From contig NZ_RFFN01000001.1 in NCBI RefSeq assembly GCF_003696315.1, positions 772,568 through 836,567 of the forward strand: a stretch of 64,000 bases of DNA. Reading direction: 5' to 3'. A model generated the notes under the pieces. That model worked only from the letters and a program-made list of their open reading frames with translations, searched no databases and was not told the DNA's origin. Below, in pieces: positions 26,539 through 36,589 of the stretch. Both the position numbers and the translations under genes were made by a program. How positions within the stretch are numbered: the stretch's first letter is position 1; each line of letters starts with the position of its first letter. The DNA comes from Pseudomonas songnenensis. Lineage in GTDB: Bacteria > Pseudomonadota > Gammaproteobacteria > Pseudomonadales > Pseudomonadaceae.

Positions 26539-28365
26539 ATGCATCCCGTCGTGGTCCAAGTCACCCAGCGCCTGATCGAGCGCAGCCGGCCGACACGCGA
26601 AGCCTATCTCGCCATGATTCGTGGCGCTGCCAGCGCCGGGCCGGCACGCAACGGGGCGCAGTGCGCGAACTTTGCCCACGGTGTTGCCGGTTGCGGCGCC
26701 CAGGACAAGCAGCGCTTGCGCCTGCCGGATGCGGCCAATATCGCCATCGTCACCGCCTACAACGACATGCTCTCGGCGCATCAGCCCTACGAGGATTACC
26801 CCGAGCGCCTGCGCCAGGCGCTGCGCGAGATCGGCTCGGTGGGGCAGGTGGCCGGCGGCGTACCGGCGATGTGTGACGGTGTCACCCAGGGCGAGCCGGG
26901 CATGGAGCTGGCCATTGCCAGCCGCGAGGTGATCGCCATGAGCACCGCGGTGGCGCTGTCGCACAACCTGTTCGATGGGGCGCTGCTGCTCGGCATCTGC
27001 GACAAGATCGTTCCCGGTTTGCTGATCGGCGCGCTGCGCTTCGGTCATCTGCCCGCCGTGTTCGTGCCGGCCGGCCCGATGCCATCCGGCCTGGCCAACA
27101 AGGACAAGGCGGCGGTGCGCCAGCGCTACGCCGAAGGCAAGGCCGGGCGCGACGAGCTGCTGGCGGCGGAAATGCAGGCCTATCACAGTCCTGGCACCTG
27201 CACCTTCTACGGCACCGCCAACACCAATCAGATGCTGATGGAAGTGATGGGCCTGCACCTGCCGGGTTCCTCCTTCGTCAATCCAGGCACGCCACTGCGC
27301 GATGCGCTGACCGCCGAGGCCGCGCGCCAGGTCACCCGGTTGACGCCACAGGGCGGCGGCTTCACGCCGCTCGGTGAGCTGGTCGACGAGCGCGTGCTGG
27401 TCAACGCCATCGTCGCGCTGCATGCCACCGGCGGTTCGACCAACCACACCCTGCACATGCCGGCCATCGCCCAGGCGGCGGGCATCCAGCTGACCTGGCA
27501 GGACATGGCCGACCTTTCCGCCGTGGTGCCGACGCTGGCCCGCGTCTATCCCAATGGCTCGGCGGACATCAACCACTTCCATGCCGCTGGCGGTGTCGCG
27601 CTGCTGGTACGCGAGCTGCTCGACGCGGGCCTGCTGCACGAGGATGTGCATACCGTCATGGGCCGTGGCCTCAGTCGCTATACCCAGGAGCCCTTCCTCG
27701 AAGGCGGTGGATTGACCTGGCGTGAAGGCGCTGCGGCGAGCCTGGACGAAAGCCTCCTGCGGCCGATTGCGCGGCCGTTCTCGGCCGAAGGCGGGCTGCG
27801 GGTGATGAGCGGCAATCTCGGGCGTGGCGTGATGAAGGTGTCCGCCGTGGCGCCCGAGCACCGCGTCGTGGAGGCGCCGGCGCGGGTCTTTGCCGATCAG
27901 CTGGAGCTGGTCGCGGCGTTCAAGGCGGGCGAGCTGGAGCGCGATGTTGTTGCTGTAGTGCGCTTCCAGGGGCCGCGTGCCAACGGCATGCCTGAGTTGC
28001 ACAAGCTGACGCCCTATCTCGGTCTGTTGCAGGACCGCGGTTTCAAGGTCGCACTGGTCACTGACGGGCGCATGTCCGGTGCGTCGGGCAAGGTGCCGGC
28101 GGCGATTCATGTCTGTCCCGAGGCAATCGATGGCGGCCCGTTGGCGCGCGTGCGTGACGGCGATCTGCTGCGTGTGGACGGGCAGAGGGGTGTGCTCGAG
28201 GTGCTGGTCGATGCCGCCGAGCTGGCCGACCGATCGCCGGCTGCTGTGCCGGCTGCGAGCGTGCAGGGCTGTGGGCGCGAGCTGTTCGGCTTCATGCGCT
28301 CGGCGTTCAGTTCCGCCGAGCAGGGCGCCAGCGTGTTCACGGCCGGGCTGGAGGCGCTGCGATGA
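26539..28365 (+). CDS. edd: 6-phosphogluconate dehydratase
   Basis: A 608-residue iron-sulfur dehydratase of the IlvD/Edd family that converts 6-phosphogluconate to 2-keto-3-deoxy-6-phosphogluconate, the first committed step of the Entner-Doudoroff pathway. Characteristic segments are [36 protein letters not shown] and the C-terminal [17 protein letters not shown]. Cysteines in these loops bind the 4Fe-4S cluster. The ATG follows TAGGAGG. The stop overlaps glk by four bases. Confidence 0.97.
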   Translation: MHPVVVQVTQRLIERSRPTREAYLAMIRGAASAGPARNGAQCANFAHGVAGCGAQDKQRLRLPDAANIAIVTAYNDMLSAHQPYEDYPERLRQALREIGSVGQVAGGVPAMCDGVTQGEPGMELAIASREVIAMSTAVALSHNLFDGALLLGICDKIVPGLLIGALRFGHLPAVFVPAGPMPSGLANKDKAAVRQRYAEGKAGRDELLAAEMQAYHSPGTCTFYGTANTNQMLMEVMGLHLPGSSFVNPGTPLRDALTAEAARQVTRLTPQGGGFTPLGELVDERVLVNAIVALHATGGSTNHTLHMPAIAQAAGIQLTWQDMADLSAVVPTLARVYPNGSADINHFHAAGGVALLVRELLDAGLLHEDVHTVMGRGLSRYTQEPFLEGGGLTWREGAAASLDESLLRPIARPFSAEGGLRVMSGNLGRGVMKVSAVAPEHRVVEAPARVFADQLELVAAFKAGELERDVVAVVRFQGPRANGMPELHKLTPYLGLLQDRGFKVALVTDGRMSGASGKVPAAIHVCPEAIDGGPLARVRDGDLLRVDGQRGVLEVLVDAAELADRSPAAVPAASVQGCGRELFGFMRSAFSSAEQGASVFTAGLEALR

Positions 28366-29321
28366 CACTGGCGCTGGTCGGAGATATCGGCGGGACCAAT
28401 GCGCGCTTCGCATTATGGCGCGACTCGCGGCTGGAGTCCGTGCGGGTGCTGGCGACGGCGGATTTCGTCACGCCCGAAACGGCGGTTGAGTATTACCTGG
28501 CATCCCTGGGCCTGGCGCCGGGCAGCGTCGAGGCGGCCTGTCTGGCCTGCGCCGGGCCGGTCAAGGGCGAGCAGTTCACCTTTACCAACAATCACTGGCG
28601 GTTGACGCGCCGCGACTTCTGCGGCGCTCTGCAGTTGAACGAGCTGCTGCTTATCAATGACTTCGCTGCAATGGCGCTGGGCATGACGCGGGTAGGCGAA
28701 GCGGGGCGGCGCATGATCTGTGCTGGCGAGGCCGAGCTGGATGCGCCGGCGCTGGTCATCGGGCCGGGCACCGGGCTTGGCGTCGCCGCGTTGATGCCCT
28801 TGGGCGGTGGCAACTGGCGTGCGTTGCCGGGAGAGGGCGGGCACGTCGACCTGCCCGTGGCGGATGCGCACGAGGCGGCGCTGTGGCAGATGCTCTTCGC
28901 GCAGCTTGGTCATGTGCGTGCCGAAGACGTGCTCAGTGGCGGTGGCCTGTTAATGCTCTATCGTGCGGTCTGCACCCTGGCCGGTTTGACGCCGCGACTG
29001 GCATCGCCGGCTGAAGTCACGGCGGCCGCGCTCGCGGGCGATCATGTGGCGGTGGCGACCCTGGAGCAGTTCTGCGTGTGGCTCGGCCGGGTTGCCGGCA
29101 ATAACGTGCTCACGCTCGGTGCGCGCGGTGGGGTGTATATCGTCGGCGGCGTAGTGCCGCGTTTCGCCGATTTCTTCGCGGCCAGTGGTTTTGCCCGCGG
29201 CTTTACCAGCAAGGGCTGCATGAGCGGCTATCTCGGCGATGTGCCGGTGTGGCTGGTTACCGCTGACTATCCGGGGCTGGAGGGCGCCGGTGTGGCGCTG
29301 GAGCAGGCGCTGGCACGCTGA
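28362..29321 (+). CDS. glk: Glucokinase
   Basis: A 319-residue bacterial glucokinase (Glk type, not ROK). The N-terminal phosphate-binding [11 protein letters not shown] is present, as are [18 protein letters not shown] with the catalytic Asp, and the second phosphate loop [10 protein letters not shown]. It phosphorylates glucose released from maltodextrins or taken up directly. It is translationally coupled to edd. Convergent hexR follows after a 73-bp gap. Confidence 0.95.
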   Translation: MTLALVGDIGGTNARFALWRDSRLESVRVLATADFVTPETAVEYYLASLGLAPGSVEAACLACAGPVKGEQFTFTNNHWRLTRRDFCGALQLNELLLINDFAAMALGMTRVGEAGRRMICAGEAELDAPALVIGPGTGLGVAALMPLGGGNWRALPGEGGHVDLPVADAHEAALWQMLFAQLGHVRAEDVLSGGGLLMLYRAVCTLAGLTPRLASPAEVTAAALAGDHVAVATLEQFCVWLGRVAGNNVLTLGARGGVYIVGGVVPRFADFFAASGFARGFTSKGCMSGYLGDVPVWLVTADYPGLEGAGVALEQALAR

Positions 29322-29350
29322 TCTGGCGCTTTCGGGTGTGTGATGGTGGG

Positions 29351-29368
29351 ATGTTGTTAAAGCAACAT
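29351..29368. terminator. Short hairpin between convergent glk and hexR
   Basis: ATGTTG (29351-29356) pairs with CAACAT (29363-29368). It is weak and lacks a T-run, but it is the only inverted repeat in this convergent gap. Confidence 0.35.
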
Positions 29369-29394
29369 CTCCGCCTTGTGCCGGCGCGGTTGCT

Positions 29395-30264
29395 TCAGCT
29401 CGGCTCTTCATCCGCCGGATAACGGCTCGCGTTGAGGCTTTCCTTTACCTTGCGCAGGTGCGGCTGGAAATCCACGCCGCGGCGCAGGGTCATGCCGGTG
29501 GCGAGCACGTCGAGCACCGTGAGCTGGATGATGCGCGAGGTCATCGGCATGTAGATGTCGGTGTCCTCGGGCAGCGGAATGTTCAGGCTCAGCGTGCTGG
29601 CCTGTGCCAGCGGTGAGCCGGCGGCGGTCAGGCCGAGTACCGAGGCGCCGTTCTGGCGGGCGATGCGCGCCACCTCCACCAGCTCGCGGGTACGCCCGGT
29701 GTAGGAAATGATCACGAACAGCTCGCCGGTGTGCGCCACCGAGGCCAGCATGCGCTGCATCAGCACGTCCGAATGGGCGGTCACTGCCAGGTTGAAGCGG
29801 AAGAACTTGTGTTGCGCGTCCAGTGCCACGGAGGCCGAGGCGCCGAGGCCGAAGAAGTGAATCTGCCGGGCCTGGATCATCAGGTCGACGGCGCGGCTGA
29901 CCAGCTGCGGGTCGAGGCTCTGGCAGGCGCTGTCCAGTGAGGCGATGGCCGAGCCGAAGATCTTGCGGGTGTATTCCGCTGGGCCGTCGTCGGGTTCCAC
30001 CGCCTGGCTGACGTAGGCGGCGCCGCTGGCCAGGCTCTGCGCCAGCTGCATCTTCAGTTCCGGATAACCGCTGACGCCGAACGAGCGACAGAAGCGATTC
30101 ACTGTCGGCTCGCTGACCTGCGCGGTCTGCGCCAGGGTGGCGATGCTGAAGCGGGTGGCCTGCTGCGGGTTGCGCAGGATCACCTCGGCGACCTTGCGCT
30201 CGGCCTTGTTGAGGTCTTCGATGCGGCGCTGGATCTGCTCGAGCAGGTTGTGTACGCGGTCCAT
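29395..30264 (-). CDS. hexR: HexR, repressor of central glucose metabolism
   Basis: A 289-residue RpiR-family regulator. The N-terminal helix-turn-helix ([25 protein letters not shown]) is followed by a SIS sugar-phosphate-binding domain ([30 protein letters not shown]). It represses edd-glk, zwf-pgl-eda and often gap-1 until it binds KDPG. The start at 30264 gives the family start [11 protein letters not shown]. It is divergent from zwf, with an operator-like site between them. Confidence 0.95.
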   Translation of the reverse strand: MDRVHNLLEQIQRRIEDLNKAERKVAEVILRNPQQATRFSIATLAQTAQVSEPTVNRFCRSFGVSGYPELKMQLAQSLASGAAYVSQAVEPDDGPAEYTRKIFGSAIASLDSACQSLDPQLVSRAVDLMIQARQIHFFGLGASASVALDAQHKFFRFNLAVTAHSDVLMQRMLASVAHTGELFVIISYTGRTRELVEVARIARQNGASVLGLTAAGSPLAQASTLSLNIPLPEDTDIYMPMTSRIIQLTVLDVLATGMTLRRGVDFQPHLRKVKESLNASRYPADEEPS

Positions 30265-30351
30265 GTCGGTCCTGATGCGGCTTGCCAAAGGGGTGGCCTA
30301 TCCTACTGGGGGCGCTGCGGAGCGGCCACAGGTATCTAAATTTGCGGTAAA

Positions 30352-30370
30352 TGTTGTTTTTATTACTACA
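30352..30370 (+). promoter_or_regulatory. HexR-like operator of zwf
   Basis: The sequence TGTTGTTTTTATTACTACA reads on the minus strand as TGTAGTAATAAAAACAACA. This resembles the minus-strand copy before edd (TGTAG, A/T-rich centre, AACAA). It sits 66-84 bp before zwf. Confidence 0.6.
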
Positions 30371-30435
30371 TTGAACTTGAATAACAGGGCATCGCCGTGT
30401 ATTCATAGTGCAGTTTTAGTAGAAGAACAAACATC

Positions 30436-31905
30436 ATGACGCCATTATCTGTCGAACCCTGCACCCTGGCGCTGTTCGGCGCCCTCGGTGATCTGGCCCT
30501 GCGCAAGCTGTTTCCCGCGCTCTATCAGCTTGATCGCGCCGGCCTGCTGCCAACCGAAACGCGCCTGCTCGCGCTGGCTCGTGAGAGCGGCGAGGCGGCG
30601 AGCCATCTGGCGATGATCGAAGAACATCTGCGTCGCCACGTCGGCGAGCGCGACCTCGACGAAGCCGTGCTGCAGCGCTTCATGGCGCGCCTGGACTACC
30701 TGAGCATGGATTTCCGCCGCGCCGAGGATTTCGTCGCGCTAGCGGACAAGGCCGGCAACGCGGAAAGCATCGTCGCCTTCTTCGCCACCCCGGCATCTGT
30801 CTACGGTGCGATCTGCGCCGGGCTGGCCGAGGCCGGGCTGGCCGAGCGCACCCGCGTGGTGCTGGAAAAGCCCATCGGCCATGACCTGGAATCTTCCCGC
30901 GAAGTGAACGACGCGGTGGCGCGCTTCTTCCCGGAAGACCGCACCTACCGCATCGATCATTACCTGGGCAAGGACACGGTGCAGAACCTGATCGCCCTGC
31001 GCTTCGCCAACAGCCTGTTCGAAACCCAGTGGAACCAGAACCACATCTCCCACGTGGAGATCACCGTCGCCGAAACCGTCGGCATCGAGGGCCGCTGGGG
31101 CTACTTCGACCAGGCCGGCCAGCTGCGCGACATGATCCAGAATCACCTGCTGCAGTTGCTCTGCCTGATCGCCATGGACCCGCCCAGCGACCTCTCGGCC
31201 GACAGCATCCGCGACGAGAAGGTCAAGGTGCTCAAGGCGCTGGCGCCCATCGCGCCGGAGCATCTTGGCCAGCAGCTGGTGCGCGGCCAGTACGTCGCCG
31301 GCAGCATCCTTGGCCGCCACGTGCCGGGCTATCTGGAGGAAGAAAACTCCAACACCCAGAGCGACACCGAAACCTTCGTCGCGCTGCGGGCGGAAATCTG
31401 CAATTGGCGCTGGGCCGGCGTGCCGTTCTACCTGCGTACCGGTAAGCGCATGCCGCAGAAGCTGTCGCAGATCGTTATCCACTTCAAGGCGCCGCCGCAC
31501 TACATCTTCGCCCCGGAACAGCGCCAGCTGATCGGCAACAAGCTGATCATCCGCCTGCAGCCGCAGGAGGGCATCTCGCTGCTGGTTATGACCAAGGACC
31601 AGGGCCTGGACAAGGGCATGCAGCTGCGCAGCGGCCCGCTGCAGCTGAACTTCTCGGAAACCTACAAGAGCCCGCGTATCCCCGATGCCTACGAGCGCCT
31701 GTTGTTGGAAGTGATGAAGGGCAACCAGAACCTCTTCGTGCGCAAGGACGAAATCGAATACGCCTGGAAGTGGTGCGACCAGCTGATCGACGGCTGGCAG
31801 CGCGTCGGCGCCCCACCCAAACCTTATGCAGCAGGCAGCTGGGGACCGGCTGCCTCGATTGCCCTGATCAGCCGTGATGGCAGGAGTTGGTATGACGATC
31901 TCTAA
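30436..31905 (+). CDS. zwf: Glucose-6-phosphate 1-dehydrogenase
   Basis: A 489-residue enzyme that oxidises glucose 6-phosphate to 6-phosphogluconolactone with NAD(P)+. Seen are the nucleotide loop [12 protein letters not shown] (the family G-x-x-G-D-L), the substrate-binding and catalytic [13 protein letters not shown], and EKPIGHD. With pgl and eda it forms the second HexR-controlled unit. The stop lies inside the start of pgl. Confidence 0.97.
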   Translation: MTPLSVEPCTLALFGALGDLALRKLFPALYQLDRAGLLPTETRLLALARESGEAASHLAMIEEHLRRHVGERDLDEAVLQRFMARLDYLSMDFRRAEDFVALADKAGNAESIVAFFATPASVYGAICAGLAEAGLAERTRVVLEKPIGHDLESSREVNDAVARFFPEDRTYRIDHYLGKDTVQNLIALRFANSLFETQWNQNHISHVEITVAETVGIEGRWGYFDQAGQLRDMIQNHLLQLLCLIAMDPPSDLSADSIRDEKVKVLKALAPIAPEHLGQQLVRGQYVAGSILGRHVPGYLEEENSNTQSDTETFVALRAEICNWRWAGVPFYLRTGKRMPQKLSQIVIHFKAPPHYIFAPEQRQLIGNKLIIRLQPQEGISLLVMTKDQGLDKGMQLRSGPLQLNFSETYKSPRIPDAYERLLLEVMKGNQNLFVRKDEIEYAWKWCDQLIDGWQRVGAPPKPYAAGSWGPAASIALISRDGRSWYDDL

Positions 31906-32605
31906 TCTCGATCTGCCCGTGCAGACCCTGGGTTTCAGCCTTGGTGACGCCGAGCAGCTGGCCGGCGAACTGGCACTGACCGTTAGCAACGCCCTGCGTG
32001 GTGCGATCACCGAGCGCGGTGCGGCGACCCTGGTGGTTTCCGGCGGCCGCAGCCCGATCGCCTTCTTCGAGCGCCTGGCGCAGCAGGAACTGGATTGGGC
32101 CAAGGTCACCGTCAGCCTCGCCGACGAGCGCTGGGTGCCGGTCAGCCATCCCGACAGCAACGAAGGCCTGCTGCGTCGCCATCTGTTGCAGGGGCCGGCC
32201 GCCGCGGCACGCCTGGTTGGCCTGTACCAGAGCGCGGCGATTCTGGAAGAGGCCGCCGAACGCGCCGACGCCGTATTGGCCGAGCTGCCGCCGATCGACG
32301 TGCTGGTGCTGGGCATGGGCGAGGACGGCCACACAGCCTCGCTGTTCCCGGAGAGCCCGAATCTGCAGCAGGCGCTCGACCCGCGTGGTACGCGGCGCTG
32401 CCTGCCGATGCAGGCGCCAACTGTGCCGCGCCAGCGCCTGAGTATGAGCCTGTCGCTGCTGGCCAGCGCCCGCCTGACGCTGCTCGCTCTGCACGGCCCG
32501 GGCAAGCTAGCCACGCTCAATCAGGCCCTGGCTGGCGAGCCCTACGAAGCGATGCCGATTCGCGCCTTCCTCGCCCGTCCCCTCGAAATCTACTGGTGCC
32601 CCTGA
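31892..32605 (+). CDS. pgl: 6-phosphogluconolactonase
   Basis: A 237-residue enzyme of the NagB/DevB fold that hydrolyses 6-phosphogluconolactone. Conserved parts are [30 protein letters not shown] and [15 protein letters not shown]. The ATG at 31892 follows AGGAG and overlaps zwf by 14 bases. eda follows after 18 bases. Confidence 0.95.
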   Translation: MTISNLDLPVQTLGFSLGDAEQLAGELALTVSNALRGAITERGAATLVVSGGRSPIAFFERLAQQELDWAKVTVSLADERWVPVSHPDSNEGLLRRHLLQGPAAAARLVGLYQSAAILEEAAERADAVLAELPPIDVLVLGMGEDGHTASLFPESPNLQQALDPRGTRRCLPMQAPTVPRQRLSMSLSLLASARLTLLALHGPGKLATLNQALAGEPYEAMPIRAFLARPLEIYWCP

Positions 32606-32623
32606 GGCCGCAAGGAATCTTCC

Positions 32624-33361
32624 ATGACATCTATCCAAACCAGCGCCGACGCCATGAACGACAAGATCGCCCTGATCGACAAGTGGTGCAGCGCTGCGCG
32701 CATCCTGCCGGTGATCACCATCGAGCGTGAGGCGGACATTCTGCCGCTGGCCGATGCTCTGGCCGCCGGTGGCCTGCGCGTGCTCGAAATCACCCTGCGT
32801 TCGGCGCTGGGCCTGGGCGCCATTCGCCTGCTGCGCGAGCAGCGTCCGGAGCTGATCGTCGGCGCCGGCACCGTGCTCGACGCCAACATGCTCGAGCAGG
32901 CCGAGGCCGCTGGTGCACAGTTCATCGTCTCGCCCGGCAGCACGCCGGCGTTGCTTGAAGCCGCCTTGCAGGGCCCGCTACCGCTGCTGCCAGGCGTCGC
33001 CAGTGCTTCGGAAATTATGCTCGGCTACGCGATGGGCTATCGCCGCTTCAAGCTGTTCCCCGCCGAGATCTGTGGCGGCGTGGCAGCGCTCAAGGCGCTC
33101 GGCGGGCCGTTCGGTGACATCCGCTTCTGCCCGACCGGCGGCGTCAATGCGCGCAATGCGCGGGATTACCTCAGCCTGGCCAATGTGATGTGCGTTGGCG
33201 GCACCTGGATGGTCGACGCCAAGGCCGTGCGTGCCGGCGATTGGGCCGCCATCGAAAGCGCCACGCGCCAGGCCCTGCAGGCGCTGGACAGCGCGCCGGC
33301 GGCCGAGCTGCCGCGCGACTTCGACCTGCGCGCCGAGCGTGCCGAACAGCGGGAGCTGTAA
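32624..33361 (+). CDS. eda: KDPG aldolase (2-keto-3-deoxy-6-phosphogluconate aldolase)
   Basis: A 245-residue class I aldolase that splits KDPG into pyruvate and glyceraldehyde 3-phosphate. The catalytic glutamate is in LEITLRS, and the Schiff-base lysine is in RRFKLFPAEICGG. The family signature GAGTVLDANMLEQA is also present. The ATG at 32624 follows AAGGAA; Met11 or so is an alternative start. It completes the Entner-Doudoroff set here. Confidence 0.95.
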   Translation: MTSIQTSADAMNDKIALIDKWCSAARILPVITIEREADILPLADALAAGGLRVLEITLRSALGLGAIRLLREQRPELIVGAGTVLDANMLEQAEAAGAQFIVSPGSTPALLEAALQGPLPLLPGVASASEIMLGYAMGYRRFKLFPAEICGGVAALKALGGPFGDIRFCPTGGVNARNARDYLSLANVMCVGGTWMVDAKAVRAGDWAAIESATRQALQALDSAPAAELPRDFDLRAERAEQREL

Positions 33362-33375
33362 TCGTCCCATCCCCC

Positions 33376-33397
33376 GCGGCGGGCGAAGGCCCGCCGC
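33376..33397 (+). terminator. Stem-loop after eda
   Basis: GCGGCGGGC and GCCCGCCGC form a perfect 9-bp stem around GAAG, 14 bases after the eda stop. The downstream tract is only pyrimidine-rich (ATCTTCCCC), so termination may be partial, leaving some readthrough into gapN. Confidence 0.6.
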
Positions 33398-33431
33398 ATC
33401 TTCCCCTATCTTCTCGCTACCTGGAGGTTGC

Positions 33432-35060
33432 ATGAGCAACGCGCGCCCGCTTTCCGAGCTTTTCCCCCGTCTGGATGAGATTCCCGAAGCCTATCGTCCG
33501 GACGCACCGGTGACGCAGCGCGATTATCTGGTCGATGGCGAGTTGATGCACTGGGACGGCCCGCTGGCCGAAGTTCGCAGCCCGGTGTTTCTGCGCGAGG
33601 CCGATGGCAGCGAGCATCAGGTGGTCCTCGGCAGCACGCCGTTGCTGGATGCCGACGCCGCGTTGCGTGCATTGGACGCCGCTGTCGCCGCCTATGACTA
33701 CGGTCGCGGTGCCTGGCCAACCATGCGCGTGGCCGAGCGCATCGCCCATGTCGAGAGCTTTCTGGCGCGCATGCGCGAACAGCGCGACGCGGTGGTCAAG
33801 CTGCTGATGTGGGAGATTGGCAAGAACCTCAAGGATTCGGAGAAGGAATTCGACCGCACCTGCGACTACATCGTCGACACCATCCATGCTCTGAAGGAAC
33901 TGGACCGCAGCTCCAGCCGCTTCGAGCTGGAGCAGGGTACGTTGGGGCAGATCCGTCGGGTACCGATGGGCGTGGCGCTGTGCATGGGGCCGTACAACTA
34001 CCCGCTGAATGAAACCTTCACCACGCTGATCCCGGCGCTGATCATGGGCAACACGGTGGTGTTCAAACCGGCCAAGTTCGGTGTGCTGCTGGTACATCCG
34101 CTGCTCGAAGCCTTCCGCGACAGCTTCCCGGCCGGCGTCATCAATGTCATCTACGGTCGAGGCCGCGAGACGGTCAGCGCGCTGATGGCCAGCGGCAAGA
34201 TCGACGTGTTCGCCTTTATCGGCACCCACAAGGGCGCCGCCGATCTGAAGAAACTGCACCCGCGTCCGCACCGCCTGCGCGCCGCGCTGGGGCTGGATGC
34301 GAAGAACCCGGGCATCGTTCTGCCGGATGTCGATCTGGACAACGCCGTGGAAGAGGCGGTGACCGGTGCGCTGTCGTTCAATGGCCAGCGTTGCACGGCA
34401 TTGAAGATCCTCTTCGTGCATGAGGCGGTGCTCGATGGTTTCCTCGAACGCTTCGCTGCGCGGGTCAACGCGCTCAAGCCGGGCATGCCCTGGGAGCCCG
34501 GCGTCGCGCTGACGCCGCTGCCCGAGCCGGGCAAGACCGATTATCTGCATGCGGTGCTCGAAGACGCCGTGGCCAAGGGCGCGCGAGTGGTCAATGCCGG
34601 CGGCGGCGAGTCGCACCAAACCTTCTTTCATCCGGCGGTGCTGAGCCCGGTTGATTCGTCCATGCGTGTCTATCACGAAGAGCAGTTTGGCCCGCTGGTG
34701 CCGGTAGTGCCGTACCGCGACCTGCAGGAAGTGATCGACTATGTGACCGCCTCCGACTACGGCCAGCAGCTGTCGATCTTCGGCAACGATCCGGCGCAGG
34801 TCGGCGAGCTGGTGGATGCCTTCGTCAACCAGGTCGGTCGCATCAACATCAATGCCCAGTGCCAGCGCGGGCCGGACAGCTACCCGTTCAATGGTCGCAA
34901 GAATTCCGCCGAAGGCACGCTGTCGGTACATGACGCCCTGCGCGTGTTCTCCATCCGTACCCTGGTGGCGACGCGCTTCAACGAGGCCAACAAGGAGCTG
35001 GTCGACCGGATCATTCGTGACCGCCAGTCGAGCTTCCTGACCACCGACTACATCTTCTGA
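33432..35060 (+). CDS. gapN: NADP-dependent glyceraldehyde-3-phosphate dehydrogenase
   Basis: A 542-residue aldehyde dehydrogenase of the long GapN-like type found in pseudomonads. The catalytic cysteine is in FNGQRCTALK. The usual ELGGKNP box is replaced by ALGLDAKNPGIV. PYNYPLNETF and FKPAKFG define the cofactor site. It would oxidise glyceraldehyde 3-phosphate directly to 3-phosphoglycerate and make NADPH downstream of Eda. The ATG at 33432 follows GGAGG and removes a long extension in the eda region. Substrate is assigned from family and context. Confidence 0.85.
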   Translation: MSNARPLSELFPRLDEIPEAYRPDAPVTQRDYLVDGELMHWDGPLAEVRSPVFLREADGSEHQVVLGSTPLLDADAALRALDAAVAAYDYGRGAWPTMRVAERIAHVESFLARMREQRDAVVKLLMWEIGKNLKDSEKEFDRTCDYIVDTIHALKELDRSSSRFELEQGTLGQIRRVPMGVALCMGPYNYPLNETFTTLIPALIMGNTVVFKPAKFGVLLVHPLLEAFRDSFPAGVINVIYGRGRETVSALMASGKIDVFAFIGTHKGAADLKKLHPRPHRLRAALGLDAKNPGIVLPDVDLDNAVEEAVTGALSFNGQRCTALKILFVHEAVLDGFLERFAARVNALKPGMPWEPGVALTPLPEPGKTDYLHAVLEDAVAKGARVVNAGGGESHQTFFHPAVLSPVDSSMRVYHEEQFGPLVPVVPYRDLQEVIDYVTASDYGQQLSIFGNDPAQVGELVDAFVNQVGRININAQCQRGPDSYPFNGRKNSAEGTLSVHDALRVFSIRTLVATRFNEANKELVDRIIRDRQSSFLTTDYIF

Positions 35061-35072
35061 CGGAGCGCCACG

Positions 35073-35936
35073 ATGGCCGCACCCGTGCTCGCCCAGCCGC
35101 TGTTGCTGGGCATGATGCGCCTGCTGGAATACCCCGAGTTGGGCGAGCCCCAGGCGTTGCTGGGCTTTATCGAACGCTGTGTCGAGCGCGGGCTGAACGG
35201 CTTCGACCATGCCGACATCTATGCCGGCGGGCAATGCGAGGCGCACTTCGGCGCGGCCCTGCGTCAGGCACCCGGGTTGCGCCAGCGCCTGCAGATCATC
35301 GGCAAGGCCGATATCGTGCCGGCGGAGCAAGACTGTTCGCGCTGGCGGGTCAAGCATTACGACTCCAGTGCCCGCTATCTGCGCCGGGCGGTGGACGATA
35401 GCCTGGCGCGGCTGGGTGTCGAGCGGCTCGATGGCTTCCTGCTGCATCGCCCGGACCCGCTGCTGCAGGTCGACGAGGTGGCCGACACGCTGAACGACCT
35501 GATCGCCAGCGGCAAGGTCGGCTGGGCCGGGCTGTCAAACGCCGGCATCCTGCATTGCCAGGCACTGGCCCAGTGCGTGCCGCTGCGCTGCAACCAGATC
35601 GAGCTGTCACTGCAGGCCCAGGACTGGGTGTGGGATGGCGGTTTGCATGCGCTGCAGGCTGCCGGTCTGCAGGTGCTGGCCTGGTCGCCGATGGCCGGTG
35701 GGCGTTTCGGCGAGCGACTGCGCAGTGCGCTCGAAGAAGTCGCCGCGGATCGGGGCGCAACGGCCAATCAGGTGGCGCTGGCCTGGCTGCGGCAGCTACC
35801 CGGTCGTCCGTTGCCGATCCTCGGCAGCCTGCGCTGGGAGCGGATCGAGGAGGCGCTGCTGGGCGCTGAACTGGAGCTGGACCGTCCCGCCTGGTTCTAC
35901 CTGAGCGAAGCGGCCCGCGGGCATGAGGTGGCCTGA
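35073..35936 (+). CDS. Aldo/keto reductase
   Basis: A 287-residue TIM-barrel oxidoreductase related to YdhF. The family's Asp-Tyr pair is visible in GLNGFDHADIYAGG, and DGFLLHRPDPLL and AWSPMAGGRFG match later strands. The substrate is unknown. It starts 12 bp after gapN and is probably cotranscribed, perhaps removing reactive carbonyls from sugar breakdown (inference). Confidence 0.85.
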   Translation: MAAPVLAQPLLLGMMRLLEYPELGEPQALLGFIERCVERGLNGFDHADIYAGGQCEAHFGAALRQAPGLRQRLQIIGKADIVPAEQDCSRWRVKHYDSSARYLRRAVDDSLARLGVERLDGFLLHRPDPLLQVDEVADTLNDLIASGKVGWAGLSNAGILHCQALAQCVPLRCNQIELSLQAQDWVWDGGLHALQAAGLQVLAWSPMAGGRFGERLRSALEEVAADRGATANQVALAWLRQLPGRPLPILGSLRWERIEEALLGAELELDRPAWFYLSEAARGHEVA

Positions 35937-35962
35937 GGCAGGGGAGATCTGTCCGCTATCTA

Positions 35963-36034
35963 AGGTGGAAAATGCTTCGCAGTTTTCCACCCTACGCGAG
36001 GTTCGTAGGGTGGATGACGCTTCATCCATCTACC
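35963..36034. repeat. Two REP-like palindromes after the aldo/keto reductase gene
   Basis: GGTGGAAAAT pairs imperfectly with AGTTTTCCACCCTAC (35963-35998), and GTAGGGTGGATGACG is followed by CATCCATCTACC (36005-36034). Both are GTAGGGTGG-family elements with long stems, placed at the transcript end. Confidence 0.75.
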
Positions 36035-36141
36035 GCGGACATCTGCGATGGTTCGGCATTTCCCGATTAGGAACGCTATCGATCAATGGGCCCTGTGCGT
36101 GGTCCAAATTGGTGCGCGGCTGTGCTAGGGTCGCGTCCGCC

Positions 36142-36187
36142 GCGGGACGACCCGCTGGCATGTCGAATCGTGCGGGGACGGCCCTGC
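36142..36187 (+). promoter_or_regulatory. Guanidine-II (mini-ykkC) riboswitch
   Basis: Two hairpins with ACGR loops stand in series: GCGGG-ACGA-CCCGC (36142-36155) and GCGGGG-ACGG-CCCTGC (36172-36187). They end just before the sugE ribosome site (GGAG, 36195-36198). This is the defining architecture of the guanidine-II riboswitch, which commonly precedes SugE/Gdx exporters and turns on translation when guanidinium is present. Confidence 0.85.
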
Positions 36188-36206
36188 AGTTGATGGAGTC
36201 ATCGTC

Positions 36207-36527
36207 ATGCATTCGGCCTGGATCATGTTGACCATTGCCGGCCTCCTGGAAGTAGGTTGGGCCATTGGCCTCAAGGCTTCCGAAGGCTTCACCCGCCCGC
36301 TGCCGAGCGTGCTCACCCTGGTGGCCATGGCCGCCAGCTTCTTCCTTCTCGCCCGCGCAATGCAGGTATTGCCGGTGGGTACCGCCTATGCCATTTGGGT
36401 CGGAATCGGTGCGCTAGGCACTGTAGCCCTGGGTATTGTCATCTTCGGCGAGAGTGCTTCGACCGCGCGGCTCGTCAGTGTCGTGCTGCTGCTGGCGGGG
36501 TTGGTGGGGTTGAAGCTGACGGCCTGA
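36207..36527 (+). CDS. sugE: SugE/Gdx-type SMR guanidinium exporter
   Basis: A 106-residue small multidrug resistance protein with four transmembrane helices and the essential glutamate in helix 1 (LLEVGWAIGLK). The Gdx signature segments KASEGFTR and GTAYAIWVGIGALGT are present. Gdx proteins exchange protons for guanidinium and work as antiparallel dimers from a single gene. The guanidine-II riboswitch directly upstream supports this substrate. Confidence 0.92.
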   Translation: MHSAWIMLTIAGLLEVGWAIGLKASEGFTRPLPSVLTLVAMAASFFLLARAMQVLPVGTAYAIWVGIGALGTVALGIVIFGESASTARLVSVVLLLAGLVGLKLTA

Positions 36528-36589
36528 CGCGCAGCGCCGTGTCCTGACGTGCGCGCAAGGCGGTTTGCGCACTCGGCCTTCCTGCAATT

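Noticed and set aside
36121..36140. Guanidine-I riboswitch suggested by GCTAGGGT
   Set aside because: The rest of the guanidine-I core is absent, while two ACGR hairpins fit guanidine-II well.
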